Positions 24,112 through 34,006 of a stretch of DNA of 64,000 nt are shown here, piece by piece. Made by a program: the position numbers and the translations under genes. Source of the DNA: Sphingobacterium yanglingense (GTDB taxonomy: Bacteria; Bacteroidota; Bacteroidia; Sphingobacteriales; Sphingobacteriaceae); the NCBI RefSeq assembly GCF_004363245.1, contig NZ_SNYV01000011.1, positions 124,001 to 188,000 of the forward strand, in the 5' to 3' direction. Each line of letters opens with the position of its first letter. Positions within the stretch are counted from its first letter, which is position 1. The notes beneath the pieces were generated by a model that did no database searches, had not been told where the DNA came from, and saw nothing but the letters and a program-made list of their open reading frames with translations.

Positions 24112-25554
24112 ATGAGAAAGATAAAATATACAATTACGAGTTTCCTGATGGGAATAAGTATGTTGGTCTCCTTATTTAGTTGCGAAATCCAAGAGAGCTT
24201 TGACTACGACCATGCCCCAGATAATAGTAAGTTGAATATGTCGGCTTTGGCCTACATCAAAAGCAATGATTCGCTGTCATTATTTAATGAGGCGATCGAG
24301 CGGGCTCAATTTCAGGCAATGTACGAAGAGGGAGGTGGACGAACGTTTATTGCTCCAAACAATCAGGCTTTCAGAACCTATCTTAAGGAAAACGGCTATA
24401 GCTCGATTGCAGCGATTCCACTTCCTATTTTGAAGAATATATTACGTTATCATACGGTAAAGGCTGAAGTCAATTTTAATAATCCCGACCTGGCACCTAG
24501 TAATAGACCTATAGCTTACAACACGGAGAATGGACAGATCATGTACCTATCTCATAGTAGTACTTACGTAGGGCTTATCAATGAGGGTACTAACAGACAA
24601 TGGCAGATCCGTACATCCAATCTGGTACCGAACAATAGTGTGATGCATGTTGTGAATTTCGTGGTTTTTTATTCCGCACCTACAGGAGACGCGAATGCCG
24701 AGAATCCGAATTTAGTCCGGGATACCATTTTTGTGAAGCAAGATGCCTTTGTAAATGGTGGTGCCGAGTCCAATAAGAACTTTGGATTGGAGCCCTTACT
24801 AAAAACAAAAAACGTAACTAACAATGGGGATTACGATCGCAAGACCTTCCTGATGTTCGATTTCAACGACTTTAAGAAAGACGGTGTAGTTACCGACCTT
24901 CGATTAGAGTTGGCTGTAAGTTTTACAGCGGCTAAGGGAGTAGACCTTAATCTATTCGAGACTCCGAGTACCGATTGGAAGGAAGCATCGCTCAACTTTA
25001 ACAATGCGGTATTCCCGACGACACCACGTATTGCCTCGATCAGAACAAGCAAGATTAACGTCTTCAAGTTTGACCTCACCGATTATTATAAGGCGGCAAA
25101 TCCAACAGGATTGAAATCGTATATGGTCGATGGGCAGGCAAAGTCCGATGAGACCGACGAGTTTGGATCTAAAGAACACGCTACCCTGGCTACACCGATG
25201 CTGATTGCGACATTGGCTAGTGGTAATAGCCAGCTTGTACTGGAAGGTAAGAAAGATTTTGAAGTCGAGAATGGCGGTATGTATGTGCTTTCCAATGAGA
25301 ACCTACTTGTCAGCGGTGCTTCGGCTGGAGACATTATCTATACGGTAGAAGAGTTACCTGCTTTTGGCTGGTTGATCAAAGGTGCTGAGGTCTTGAAAAA
25401 AGGAAGTCGCTTTACACAGCTCGATTTGGATCTCAAGAATATGGTCTTTATTCACGACGGTCAGACTGTGGGAGCAGGTGCTTTGGTACTGGCTGCTAGA
25501 GACAAAGCAGGAGCCATATTAGAGAATCTTAAAATCAATATCGCTGCAAAATAG
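24112..25554 (+). CDS. FAS1 / DNRLRE / CSPG-repeat surface lipoprotein
   Basis: 480 residues. Lipobox near LFSCE (Cys25). Three modules are visible. Residues about 40-185 look like a fasciclin (FAS1) domain, with GGGRTFIAPNNQAFRTYL, ILKNILRYHTVKAEV and NSVMHVVNFVVF. Residues about 200-330 look like a DNRLRE/CBM96-type domain, with DTIFVKQDAFVNGG, FGLEPLL, KTFLMFDF and WKEASLNF. The end, about 390-480, resembles a CSPG/cadherin-like repeat, with YTVEELPAFGWLIKGAEVL, FTQLDLDLKNMVFIHDG and LVLAARDKAG. It sits directly after susD, the place of surface glycan-binding proteins in polysaccharide loci, so binding of the target glycan is inferred. No catalytic residues were recognised. Confidence 0.72.
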   Translation: MRKIKYTITSFLMGISMLVSLFSCEIQESFDYDHAPDNSKLNMSALAYIKSNDSLSLFNEAIERAQFQAMYEEGGGRTFIAPNNQAFRTYLKENGYSSIAAIPLPILKNILRYHTVKAEVNFNNPDLAPSNRPIAYNTENGQIMYLSHSSTYVGLINEGTNRQWQIRTSNLVPNNSVMHVVNFVVFYSAPTGDANAENPNLVRDTIFVKQDAFVNGGAESNKNFGLEPLLKTKNVTNNGDYDRKTFLMFDFNDFKKDGVVTDLRLELAVSFTAAKGVDLNLFETPSTDWKEASLNFNNAVFPTTPRIASIRTSKINVFKFDLTDYYKAANPTGLKSYMVDGQAKSDETDEFGSKEHATLATPMLIATLASGNSQLVLEGKKDFEVENGGMYVLSNENLLVSGASAGDIIYTVEELPAFGWLIKGAEVLKKGSRFTQLDLDLKNMVFIHDGQTVGAGALVLAARDKAGAILENLKINIAAK

Positions 25555-25555
25555 T

Positions 25556-26302
25556 ATGGGAGATAAAAATCGGATATTTTATATTTTTGCTGTTGTACTG
25601 CTTTTTATAAACTGCAGCAGTTCTTCATCCGAAATAGATCCTCCTGTAGTTCCTACTGACCGGCTTATTCAGTTTTCTGGGATAGACTGGGTGGTGCGTG
25701 CGAGCAAAGAGAAAAAAGAAGGACCGGGGCCGAATTTATTTTCGGCCTCGGACAAAAATGTATGGGTCGATGAACAGGGTAGACTTCATTTGAAGATACG
25801 GCAAGAAGGAGGCTATTGGTACTGCTCAGGTATTACTTCTAGGCGTTCATTTGGACATGGCAAGTATACTTTCTACGTCAACTCGGATATCACCACACTC
25901 GATAAGAATGTGGTTGCTGGACTCTTTACTTATCTGAATGATGAAGAGGAGATTGATATTGAGTTTTCTAAATGGTCGATTGCCGATAATCAGAATTCCC
26001 AGTTTGCATCACAACCCTCTGCCGTTGTTGGGAATAAGGAGCGATTCAATATACTCCCTGGCCTTGGGCAGACTACACACTCTTTTGATTGGCAGACCAA
26101 GCGCATTCTTTTTAAGAGTAGCTACAAGAACGCTCTTGGCGGAGAACAGGTTATTCACCAATGGAATTACGAAGGAGGGCATGTCCCCAAGGAGAAAGAG
26201 GAGAAGCTAAAATTGAATTTATGGCTTTTCAAGGGGCAGATGCCTTCTGATTTAAAGGATCAGGAAATCGTGATCGACAGCGTGCGTTTTACAGCTGCTT
26301 AG
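25556..26302 (+). CDS. GH16-like glycoside hydrolase lipoprotein
   Basis: 248 residues, starting one base after the previous stop. The leader ends at a lipobox-like INCSS (Cys20). A concanavalin-type sandwich is indicated by LHLKIRQEGGYWYCSGITSRRSFGHGKYTFYV and the acidic motif EEEIDIEFSKW, which has the E-x-D-x-E spacing of the GH16 nucleophile and acid/base. The protein is short for GH16 (usually 250-300 aa in the domain). The family includes beta-glucanases, agarases, keratanases and mucin-acting endo-galactosidases; the substrate is not clear. In a GlcNAc locus it may supply the endo-cut before the GH20 enzymes act. Confidence 0.7.
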   Translation: MGDKNRIFYIFAVVLLFINCSSSSSEIDPPVVPTDRLIQFSGIDWVVRASKEKKEGPGPNLFSASDKNVWVDEQGRLHLKIRQEGGYWYCSGITSRRSFGHGKYTFYVNSDITTLDKNVVAGLFTYLNDEEEIDIEFSKWSIADNQNSQFASQPSAVVGNKERFNILPGLGQTTHSFDWQTKRILFKSSYKNALGGEQVIHQWNYEGGHVPKEKEEKLKLNLWLFKGQMPSDLKDQEIVIDSVRFTAA

Positions 26303-26357
26303 GTATCGGTTTAAGGTGTTGTATTGTTGTTGTTCTTTTTAATAAATAGGTATAAAT

Positions 26358-27104
26358 ATGCTTTTAGAAAATTTGAGAATTGATATTTCCGAGACAGCTC
26401 GTGAGGCAGGTGAGAAGGCAGGAAGGGCCGTCGAAGCTAAGTTGTTAGAATTGCAAGCGGTGCAGGATGAGATACGCGTTATTTTTGCTGCTGCTCCTTC
26501 ACAGGATTATATATTAGGATATTTGAGCCAATCAAAACAGATTGATTGGTCTAAAATCGTAGCCTTTAATATGGATGAATATATTGGCTTGCCTAATGGT
26601 GCCAAGCAGGCGTTTTCTAATTATTTGGAGGACACACTTTTTAAATTTGTGACACCTAGAGCCAAGTATTTTATCAATCCTTCTGGTACGGTAGATGAAG
26701 AGTTGTCCCGTGTTACCGCACTGATCGCCGAAAAACCTATTGACGTCGTGTGTCTTGGTATAGGGCAGAATGGACATATTGCATTCAATGACCCGCCCGT
26801 TGCAGATTTCAATGATCAGCAGGTGATCAAAGAAGTCGAGTTGGATCAGGTGTGTCGCATGCAGCAGGTTATTGATGGTTGTTTTGTTGACATCAACCAA
26901 GTGCCAACTCATGCATTGACATTGACTATCCCTACAATTATGAAGGCTTCCAGTCTGTATTGTGTAGTGGTCGGTGAGCATAAGGCCGAAGCGGTAAAGC
27001 ATACCATATCCTCGGAAATAACTACACGTTGGCCGTCCACGATATTGCGCGAGCATGCCGATTGTCAGTTCTTTTTTGACGAGGCGGCTTGTCCACAAGT
27101 ATAA
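26358..27104 (+). CDS. nagB: Glucosamine-6-phosphate deaminase/isomerase family
   Basis: 248 residues. NagB-family motifs: IVAFNMDEYIGLP (active-site Asp region), VDVVCLGIGQNGHIAFNDPP (phosphate and ring-opening His region) and ALTLTIPTIMKA. NagB converts glucosamine-6-phosphate to fructose-6-phosphate and ammonia in the cytoplasm. The spacing between IGQNGHIAFNDP and the rest is normal, but the sequence belongs to the shorter SIS-like nagB group and not to the 266-residue enteric form. It closes the locus that nagA opens: NagA makes its substrate. The gene ends at two terminators. Confidence 0.85.
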   Translation: MLLENLRIDISETAREAGEKAGRAVEAKLLELQAVQDEIRVIFAAAPSQDYILGYLSQSKQIDWSKIVAFNMDEYIGLPNGAKQAFSNYLEDTLFKFVTPRAKYFINPSGTVDEELSRVTALIAEKPIDVVCLGIGQNGHIAFNDPPVADFNDQQVIKEVELDQVCRMQQVIDGCFVDINQVPTHALTLTIPTIMKASSLYCVVVGEHKAEAVKHTISSEITTRWPSTILREHADCQFFFDEAACPQV

Positions 27105-27134
27105 GTTTCTAGTTTAAATGTGTTTTTTAAGTTT

Positions 27135-27167
27135 AATGCATAGCTCTTCGGAGCTGTGCATTTTTAT
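27135..27167 (+). terminator. Intrinsic terminator after nagB
   Basis: A 12-bp stem (27135-27146 with 27151-27162, one G-U) with a stable TTCG tetraloop and a T-run. Confidence 0.9.
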
Positions 27168-27261
27168 TAATGACTTAAATTCTCAAAACCAGACCAATTA
27201 ATGGGGCATCTAAGTTAGTTTTTAATTTAATGATTTAAGTTGTTTTGAACGTATCAGAGTT

Positions 27262-27294
27262 AAAAATCCACTTGACTATATCAAGTGGATTTTT
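27262..27294. terminator. Second, bidirectional terminator
   Basis: A 14-bp perfect stem (27262-27275 with 27281-27294, loop CTATA) with A-run and T-run on its two sides. It also serves the convergent minus-strand operon ending at 27360. Confidence 0.88.
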
Positions 27295-27359
27295 ATTCAT
27301 AGTTAGTCTACCTGGTGATAGACTAGAGTTTTGAGATTCTTAACAAATAGTGGTCTTCG

Positions 27360-28805
27360 CTATTTCAAGTAAGATTTCAGTTGCTGGATTAGCGCTGTTC
27401 CATCACTAGGACGTAGGGCATCCCAGTTGACGATATCGCCTTTGTCGTTTACAATGAGATAACGTGGGATACCGGTGAATTTCGGTACCTCCTGGTTAAT
27501 ACCCTTATGTAAAGCCTCACCGGTACGCATGTTAAGTCCCTTCAGCGGAAAACCCTTAACCATTTCTTTCCATTTTGTATCTGCTTTTTCATTGTCAAGG
27601 GATAAATATAATGGAGTGAAGCCAACTTTTTCTAGTTCATCATGTAGTTTGATACTGTACTGTAATTCCGCTTTACATGGGCCACACCATGTCGCCCATA
27701 AATCTACATAATAAAACTTGCCTTTGATACCTTTCATGAGTTCCTTCAATGAGGTGTAATAATCTACATTTTCCAAAAAGATTACACCAGGAGTATCAAT
27801 CAATAGTTTAGCATGATAGTCTTCCACTGATTTTAAGGCAGGGGCTAGGATAGGAGTAATCTTGCTATTTGGGAATTGTTGTTTAAATTCTTCAAAATTT
27901 GTTAGCCAAATAGCTTCATTTTCATTGTTTCTCAATCCTAGGATAATGAAGTTTGCCCAGGCACATTCGAGCAGCTTACCCTTCAATAATGGTTTTAATT
28001 TTTCAAGTTCGGTCAGGGCCCAAGGCGTATTATTGTTCTGCTCACGGGGGTGACCGATGGACAATAGACTACTGTAGCGAGACATCAATCTGGTGAAGAA
28101 AGGCGATCTAGCCCAATCCTCATCGACATCACTATACATTTTCTTCCATGCAGTCACAAACTCAGGGGCTACTTTTGAGGACGATTGGTCTTCACCATAC
28201 ACCAGAGGACGGCAGGTAAAGAAAAGATCCGTAGACCATAGTAAGCGATAATACATTTCGGATTCAGATTTTAATACCTTAGTAAATTCCGGATCGATAT
28301 TTCCTTTATTGACAAGTGTTAGAATAGCATTATTGTCCACTTGTCGCATACTATCCAGTTTCAGTAACCGCCCAGATACAGTCGGGGATCCATCCAGTTC
28401 TTCAAATCTTGAACGGGTATTATCTGCTGTAATACGATTGTACAAATATTGTCCATCAGCATTTTCTCCTTTGATAGCGAGTTCTCCGTTTTCCAAGAAA
28501 GAGATTTCGGCACGTTGTCCAGGCCGAACAATTAGTTTTGCCTCTCTGTAGTCGTTGTGTACACTTATTATAGATGTCCCATCTAATGGGATTTGCTGTG
28601 TACTATAGAAGGAACTGCTGTCAAGATTAAAGTGTCTGTTGTTACCATCGAAGTAATACCCTTCAACTGGAGTTGTAACAGTTACCATCGGATTTTTGCT
28701 GTTAGGGGCATGAACAGTAAGTGTCATATGCCCTTTTTGGGCAAAGGAAGCGGAGATGGAGCCTATGATTAAGGCTCCGGATAATAGATGTTTAAATGCT
28801 TGCAT
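27360..28805 (-). CDS. TlpA-family thioredoxin-like protein, long form
   Basis: 481 residues with a signal peptide ending at SASFAQ. An N-terminal DUF4369-like or beta-rich region (residues 25-130) and a helical middle precede the C-terminal thioredoxin domain (about 345-481), with YYVDLWATWCGPCKAEL (active-site CGPC) and a cis-proline region TGIPRYLIVND. Such proteins act as periplasmic thiol reductants or disulfide handlers. It lies 10 bases after the SusD gene in the sigma/FecR/SusC/SusD operon, a combination common in Sphingobacteriaceae but with no established substrate. Confidence 0.85.
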   Translation of the reverse strand: MQAFKHLLSGALIIGSISASFAQKGHMTLTVHAPNSKNPMVTVTTPVEGYYFDGNNRHFNLDSSSFYSTQQIPLDGTSIISVHNDYREAKLIVRPGQRAEISFLENGELAIKGENADGQYLYNRITADNTRSRFEELDGSPTVSGRLLKLDSMRQVDNNAILTLVNKGNIDPEFTKVLKSESEMYYRLLWSTDLFFTCRPLVYGEDQSSSKVAPEFVTAWKKMYSDVDEDWARSPFFTRLMSRYSSLLSIGHPREQNNNTPWALTELEKLKPLLKGKLLECAWANFIILGLRNNENEAIWLTNFEEFKQQFPNSKITPILAPALKSVEDYHAKLLIDTPGVIFLENVDYYTSLKELMKGIKGKFYYVDLWATWCGPCKAELQYSIKLHDELEKVGFTPLYLSLDNEKADTKWKEMVKGFPLKGLNMRTGEALHKGINQEVPKFTGIPRYLIVNDKGDIVNWDALRPSDGTALIQQLKSYLK

Positions 28806-28814
28806 ATAATAAAA

Positions 28815-30236
28815 CTATGGGTTTTGTATAATACCGTCAGTAATAGCTGGATCTGGTATAGAGAGAACATATCTAGGGCTACTCGGCGTTAATTCGATAA
28901 ATGTTCCATCGCTCAATTCATGTTTAGCCGTAAATCCAAAATCAGGGTCGCTGTTGAGACGGCGCATATCGAACCAGCGCAGCCCCTTAAAGAGAAGTTC
29001 TCGTCTGCGTTCTTTATAGATGATATCGAGTACAGCATTCTTATTTGTGCTTATGATAGGTTGGTAGACTTCAGCGGCAATCCTGTTTTTACGTAGGAGA
29101 TTCAATGGAATCAGAGCCTCAGTTAGCTGTCCGTTGCGTGCGAGACCTTCAGCCTTGATTAAGTGCATTTCGGGTGTAGCGGGACCAGCACTATATTCGT
29201 AGCTGCTATAACCCATATACATGTATTTTTTGTCCCATTGGGCATAAGGCTTACCATTGGAAATGTAGCTCGGGACAAGGTTGATACGACGCAGGTCTTT
29301 TGGTTCAAACAATAATTCAGTTTCTCCAGCTATGTATTGGAAAGCCATACCTCTGGTATAGCCATAGTATACTATATTGAGATTTTCAGGCTGTTCAATA
29401 GGCCGTGTAAAGATATGACCATTTTTAGGAGTGTAGATAGCCGGACCTTCTTCAGGTTGAAAAACAGCATACTGGGTATTGTAATCTACTAGTGTGTTAT
29501 TTATTTTGAGAGCTTCTTCTGCAGCTAACGCAGCCTCTTTGTACTTGTTCATGCTCAGGTAGGTACGAGCTAGCCAGCCATAGGCACCTGCTCTATTGAT
29601 TTCGAAGTTTGTCAATGAAGTTACAGGTAGGTTAGGAATACCTTCCTCAAACCCTTTTATAATGAAGTCAAAAGTTTGTTTTACAGTCCCACGTGTAGGT
29701 AGCTTTTGAGTGATATCATTACTGGTCACTAGAGGTATACCTGAATCACTTGTTGCACTGGCCTCGTTATATTGTTGACAGTAGAGATTAGCTAAGTAAA
29801 AGTAGCATATTGACCGACCGACCAATGCCTTAGCTTTTGCAATTTTTTTTCTTTCTTCGGTTGCGCCCGTAGCCTTGTCGATACCATTTAAGATAGCATT
29901 ATATTGATAGATGGCGGCATACATTATGTTCCAATAAGAATAGTAGGAATAGTCTTCGGGTGTTGTGTAAGGTTGTGGTAGCCAGAAATACAAGCGATAG
30001 TCAACCTCCTGGATACGATTGTCCTTAACCAACTCTGGATTGTAAAAGTCGTCTGCAAGCTTTTCAATGCCGTCTGAAAGTAATTTGGTCATTTTAGCAT
30101 TGTTCAATATACGCTCATATTCTTCCACAGTCTGTGGTATCACATAGCCTTTTGGTTTGATGTCTAGGTATTTCTCACAGGAAGAGAGTAATAATATGCC
30201 TATTCCCGCTAGTGTCGATAATATCTTCATTTTCAT
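28815..30236 (-). CDS. SusD-like lipoprotein
   Basis: 473 residues from the ATG at 30236; an earlier ATG at 30269 would overlap the SusC stop. Lipobox LLSSCEKYLDIKPKG (Cys19) is followed by the SusD N-terminal phrase. TPR-like helices (KAKALVGRSICYFYLANLYCQQYN) and the C-terminal ERRRELLFKGLRWFDMRRLN are typical. It is a cell-surface partner of the SusC protein encoded 19 bases upstream. Confidence 0.92.
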   Translation of the reverse strand: MKMKILSTLAGIGILLLSSCEKYLDIKPKGYVIPQTVEEYERILNNAKMTKLLSDGIEKLADDFYNPELVKDNRIQEVDYRLYFWLPQPYTTPEDYSYYSYWNIMYAAIYQYNAILNGIDKATGATEERKKIAKAKALVGRSICYFYLANLYCQQYNEASATSDSGIPLVTSNDITQKLPTRGTVKQTFDFIIKGFEEGIPNLPVTSLTNFEINRAGAYGWLARTYLSMNKYKEAALAAEEALKINNTLVDYNTQYAVFQPEEGPAIYTPKNGHIFTRPIEQPENLNIVYYGYTRGMAFQYIAGETELLFEPKDLRRINLVPSYISNGKPYAQWDKKYMYMGYSSYEYSAGPATPEMHLIKAEGLARNGQLTEALIPLNLLRKNRIAAEVYQPIISTNKNAVLDIIYKERRRELLFKGLRWFDMRRLNSDPDFGFTAKHELSDGTFIELTPSSPRYVLSIPDPAITDGIIQNP

Positions 30237-30255
30237 GTTTTTTCCGTTTGTAAGA

Positions 30256-33200
30256 TTAAAATTTAACATTTACTCCAAACGCAAATGTCGGTGATAGCGG
30301 GAGTGTACGCATTCCTCCTTGGAAAGCTTCAGGATCTATTCCCTCCTTATTGCTACTCCAGGTCCATAGATTCCGGGCTTGGGCATTGAACTGTAAGGCT
30401 TTGATATACTTCTGACCTTTCCAGTTTTCCATCGGAAAATTGTAGGTGAGGATTACTTCTCTAAGTTTGAGATAGTCCGCTTTGAATACATTTACGTCGA
30501 GGATATTGCGATAGTATGTATATCTATACCAATGTGCATTATCTATTATTACATTCGGGATATGCGTGTTGTTTTCATCTCCCGGTTTTTGCCATGCATT
30601 TGCCAATCTACCATCTTTAGAGTCGATACCGTAGTAAGGAGATGGCATGTTCTGACGCATGATATGACCCAGATAAAAGACAAACATGGCGTTTAGCTCA
30701 AAGTTTTTGTACTGGAAATTATTAGTAAATGCACCATTGCTTACAGGTCTTCTATTGCCTGAGTAGTAGGCCATTTCCATATTGCTCGTAAGGCGATCTG
30801 GTTCGAGATTGCCATGTTCATCCAGAATCTGCAACTGTCCTTTATCTGCCGTCAGGCCTCCGTAACGGATACTGTACATGGCGCCATAAGGCTTGCCAAC
30901 CACATAGGGAGTGCCCGAAGCCATGCTACGCGGATTAGTGTAAGCTGAGGCTAAGGCAACTTTGGTGATCTTATTGCGGTTATTGGCAAACATAAATGTG
31001 GTTGTCCAAATAAAGTTTTTGTTGCGTATATTCTGGGTACTGAGCTCTATCTCAAATCCATCATTATTCATGCTTGCGGTATTTATGGAAGCGGTTGAAA
31101 AACCATAAGTAGGATTGATTTCTTCATCCCCAAGCAAATCCTGACTACGTCGTAGGTAGTAGTCGATCTTTCCGCTGACTCGGTGATCAAATAGCGCAAA
31201 GTCTAAGCCGAAGTTCGTAATCGCTGTCTTTTCCCAGCGTAATGCATTATTCTCCGGATTGTAGATGTCCAGACTTGGGAGTTTTGACCAGTAATTGATA
31301 TCGGCCCTAGCAATCATGAAGGGGCCTGAGTTTTTAGGAATGTTCCCGTTGGTACCATAGGTCGCTCTTAAAGACAATCGGTTGAATGGCAGTTGTTTCA
31401 TGAAGTCTTCCTTGCTGATATTCCAACTCAATCCCGAAGACCACATTGGACGGTATAAATATTGAGGATCGGTACCAAACATATTGGTTTGATCCAGTCG
31501 GATACTTCCTGAATATACATATTTACCTTTATAGGTATATGAGGCATTTGCAAATGCAGAAACAAAGCGATCTTCTGTATAGGCAAAATTGTCATTAATA
31601 GGAACGCTCGGCTTTATTCCTGATATATTTGATAATACCGGCGTTACGTAATTTAAGTTCTCGTGATCAATTTGCACAAATTGCAATGTATTGTCATCAT
31701 ACCCGTATTTGGTGATTGCGTTTGCAGAGGTTATTACTTTTTGATTCTCTAGTCCCAATATTCCTGCTATTTCGTGATTACCAAAAGCTTTGTTCAGTTG
31801 CATTGTGCCGCGTATTACGTGGCCTGTAAAATCGGAACGACTTTCATTCAATCTTCCTCCTTGTGGGAGATTGTACTTCGGTGACTTTAAGGTTCCATCT
31901 GGGTTTGTTGAGATACTTCCGTCAGGATTGAGTGTTGGAGAGGTATAGTCGTTAATCAGTTTGACCAGATTAGCTTGGTTGCGGTGTGCATAGTTTTTTT
32001 CGTAAGCATTACCTTTTTCCAGCTGATAGCTCAGATTGAAATTGATACCATCGAATAATTTATAGTTGAGCTCAGCCTGTAGTCTTTGCGCTGCACGTCT
32101 AGCATTTATCTCGGTACGGTCCAATTCCAACAAAGGATAATAGGCTTCATCTTCTAATCCCCAGGCCCGTCGTTGTGCAATGGTGTAAATATTACTATCA
32201 GATTGTCCAGAAGAGCCTGCTTGCCTGTTCATACTCAAAGGATTCCCGTTATTGTCTGTTATCATATCATAGGGTTTGAGCCTAAATATTCCCATAGCAG
32301 ATACTGGTGCTCCACGACTGTTTCCAAAATTGAGGTTAGTATTAATTCCAAGTTCCAGCTTCCGGCTAATCTGAATTTGAGATTTGAAAAAGAACGTATG
32401 GTTTTTTCGGTTGTCTAATTTGTCATAATCACGACTGTCCGAATAATTGTACGAACCATAATACTGTACTTTATCCGAACCTCCATTAAGTGATAGACTA
32501 TGGTTCTGTACAAAGGGGGATTGCATCAGCAGGTCTTTAATCTGTTGTGTATTGTCTAAGTTTTTCAATATTCCTACACGCTGTCCAAATTCCTGTGCTG
32601 TAATCCTACCGGTCAACGAATCTAGGACCAGTTGTGCATATTGAGATATTGGTGTCCCTTGCGTACGTACGCGTTGTTCAAATTGGGCTGTTCGAGGCAC
32701 TAACTTACTCTCTATATCAATATCATCAGCTGATGAAAGACGATTGAGGTAGCCGATATTAGGTTTCGGTTGGAACTGAAAACTATTCGTGTATTGAAAT
32801 TCAGTGCCCGAGTTTTTTCCTCTTTTTGTCGTGATGACGATGACCCCGTTGGCAGCACGGGCTCCCCATATCGAAGACGCTGCGGCATCTTTCAGTACCG
32901 TTATGCTCTCCACATCATTCGGATTGATGGATTGTATATCTCCTTCAATGGGAAAGTTGTCAACAACAATCAGCGGACGTTTTGTGCCAAATAGTGTTGA
33001 CACACCACGTATAGTAAGACCATCTTCACCTTTGTCTTGACCATTGATCATCATCAAGCCTGGTACCATCCCTTCAAGACGCTCAAGTACATTGGTTTGT
33101 AGTTTGTTTTCTATTTTTTTGCCTGAGACCACATCAAACGCTCCTGTCGCACGCTCCTTAGATATACTTTGGTACCCCGTATGTATCAAGACTTCATCCA

Positions 33201-33876
33201 ATTCCGAGTTGTTACTGCTCAAGACGATATTCCCCATCTGAGACTTGATGCTGACCACTGTACTTTTCATCCCTACATAGGAGATTTGGAGTTTGGTCAG
33301 ATTATTAGGGATATTATCCAGACGAAAGTAACCATTTTGATCTGTCGAGGCACTGTACTTCCCATCGAGTACCTGTATACCAGCTCCTACAAGGGGATTG
33401 CCATTCTCGTCTATAACACGCCCAGTAATGCTACGCTGGAGATTGTCATCCCCCTTAGACTGTATCACAATAGTTCTATTCTTGATCTGATACTGAAACG
33501 GTTGCCCTTCGAGGCAGTATGTCAGTATGCTATGGATACTGGCATTCTTCATATCAATCGTAATAGCCGGTACATTGTCTATTTCTTTGCTGTTGTAAAG
33601 AATATCAAAATCGCTTTGTTCGCTTAATTTTTGGAATATCTGGGTTAGTTTCAGGTTTTTTCCAAAAATGCTTACCGTCTGGCCACTAGTCTTAGCTACG
33701 ACCTGAATTAGACAGATACATAGAAATAGAGAAACCAATTGCATTTTCATAAGAATGTGTTTTATAGCATTGTGGTCAAACTTATGCTTGTACGGGGTGC
33801 GCGAAAGCACAGGTTTTAGTCCAAAACTTAAGTGCATAAGTATCCTGGACAAATGTTTTTTTATACTTTTGTTCAT
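30256..33876 (-). CDS. SusC-like TonB-dependent receptor with STN domain (transducer)
   Basis: 1206 residues. A long N-terminal leader holds the signal sequence near residues 43-65 (MKMQLVSLFLCICLIQVVAKT), so the true start could be internal (ATG for Met43 at about 33750). Then come an STN signalling domain (about 75-140, ILYNSKEIDNVPAITIDMKNASI), a carboxypeptidase-like domain (ITGRVIDENGNPLVGAGI, 150-225), the plug (ERLEGMVPGLMMING, RGVSTLFGTKRPLIVVDN, TVLKDAAASSIWGARAANGV) and the barrel ending FAFGVNVKF. The STN domain is the part that signals to the FecR anti-sigma factor encoded upstream at 34007. Confidence 0.92.
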   Translation of the reverse strand: MNKSIKKHLSRILMHLSFGLKPVLSRTPYKHKFDHNAIKHILMKMQLVSLFLCICLIQVVAKTSGQTVSIFGKNLKLTQIFQKLSEQSDFDILYNSKEIDNVPAITIDMKNASIHSILTYCLEGQPFQYQIKNRTIVIQSKGDDNLQRSITGRVIDENGNPLVGAGIQVLDGKYSASTDQNGYFRLDNIPNNLTKLQISYVGMKSTVVSIKSQMGNIVLSSNNSELDEVLIHTGYQSISKERATGAFDVVSGKKIENKLQTNVLERLEGMVPGLMMINGQDKGEDGLTIRGVSTLFGTKRPLIVVDNFPIEGDIQSINPNDVESITVLKDAAASSIWGARAANGVIVITTKRGKNSGTEFQYTNSFQFQPKPNIGYLNRLSSADDIDIESKLVPRTAQFEQRVRTQGTPISQYAQLVLDSLTGRITAQEFGQRVGILKNLDNTQQIKDLLMQSPFVQNHSLSLNGGSDKVQYYGSYNYSDSRDYDKLDNRKNHTFFFKSQIQISRKLELGINTNLNFGNSRGAPVSAMGIFRLKPYDMITDNNGNPLSMNRQAGSSGQSDSNIYTIAQRRAWGLEDEAYYPLLELDRTEINARRAAQRLQAELNYKLFDGINFNLSYQLEKGNAYEKNYAHRNQANLVKLINDYTSPTLNPDGSISTNPDGTLKSPKYNLPQGGRLNESRSDFTGHVIRGTMQLNKAFGNHEIAGILGLENQKVITSANAITKYGYDDNTLQFVQIDHENLNYVTPVLSNISGIKPSVPINDNFAYTEDRFVSAFANASYTYKGKYVYSGSIRLDQTNMFGTDPQYLYRPMWSSGLSWNISKEDFMKQLPFNRLSLRATYGTNGNIPKNSGPFMIARADINYWSKLPSLDIYNPENNALRWEKTAITNFGLDFALFDHRVSGKIDYYLRRSQDLLGDEEINPTYGFSTASINTASMNNDGFEIELSTQNIRNKNFIWTTTFMFANNRNKITKVALASAYTNPRSMASGTPYVVGKPYGAMYSIRYGGLTADKGQLQILDEHGNLEPDRLTSNMEMAYYSGNRRPVSNGAFTNNFQYKNFELNAMFVFYLGHIMRQNMPSPYYGIDSKDGRLANAWQKPGDENNTHIPNVIIDNAHWYRYTYYRNILDVNVFKADYLKLREVILTYNFPMENWKGQKYIKALQFNAQARNLWTWSSNKEGIDPEAFQGGMRTLPLSPTFAFGVNVKF

Positions 33877-34006
33877 AATAAGGTTTTAAAAATGAGTGTT
33901 TACGTCAAAAACTTGTTGTAAGGCCTTGTTTTTCTATCGGGGGTGCTTCCAACACCTCCGATTTTCATTAAGCCTATAATTCAATTAAGGCGCTCGTTCC
34001 ATCGTA

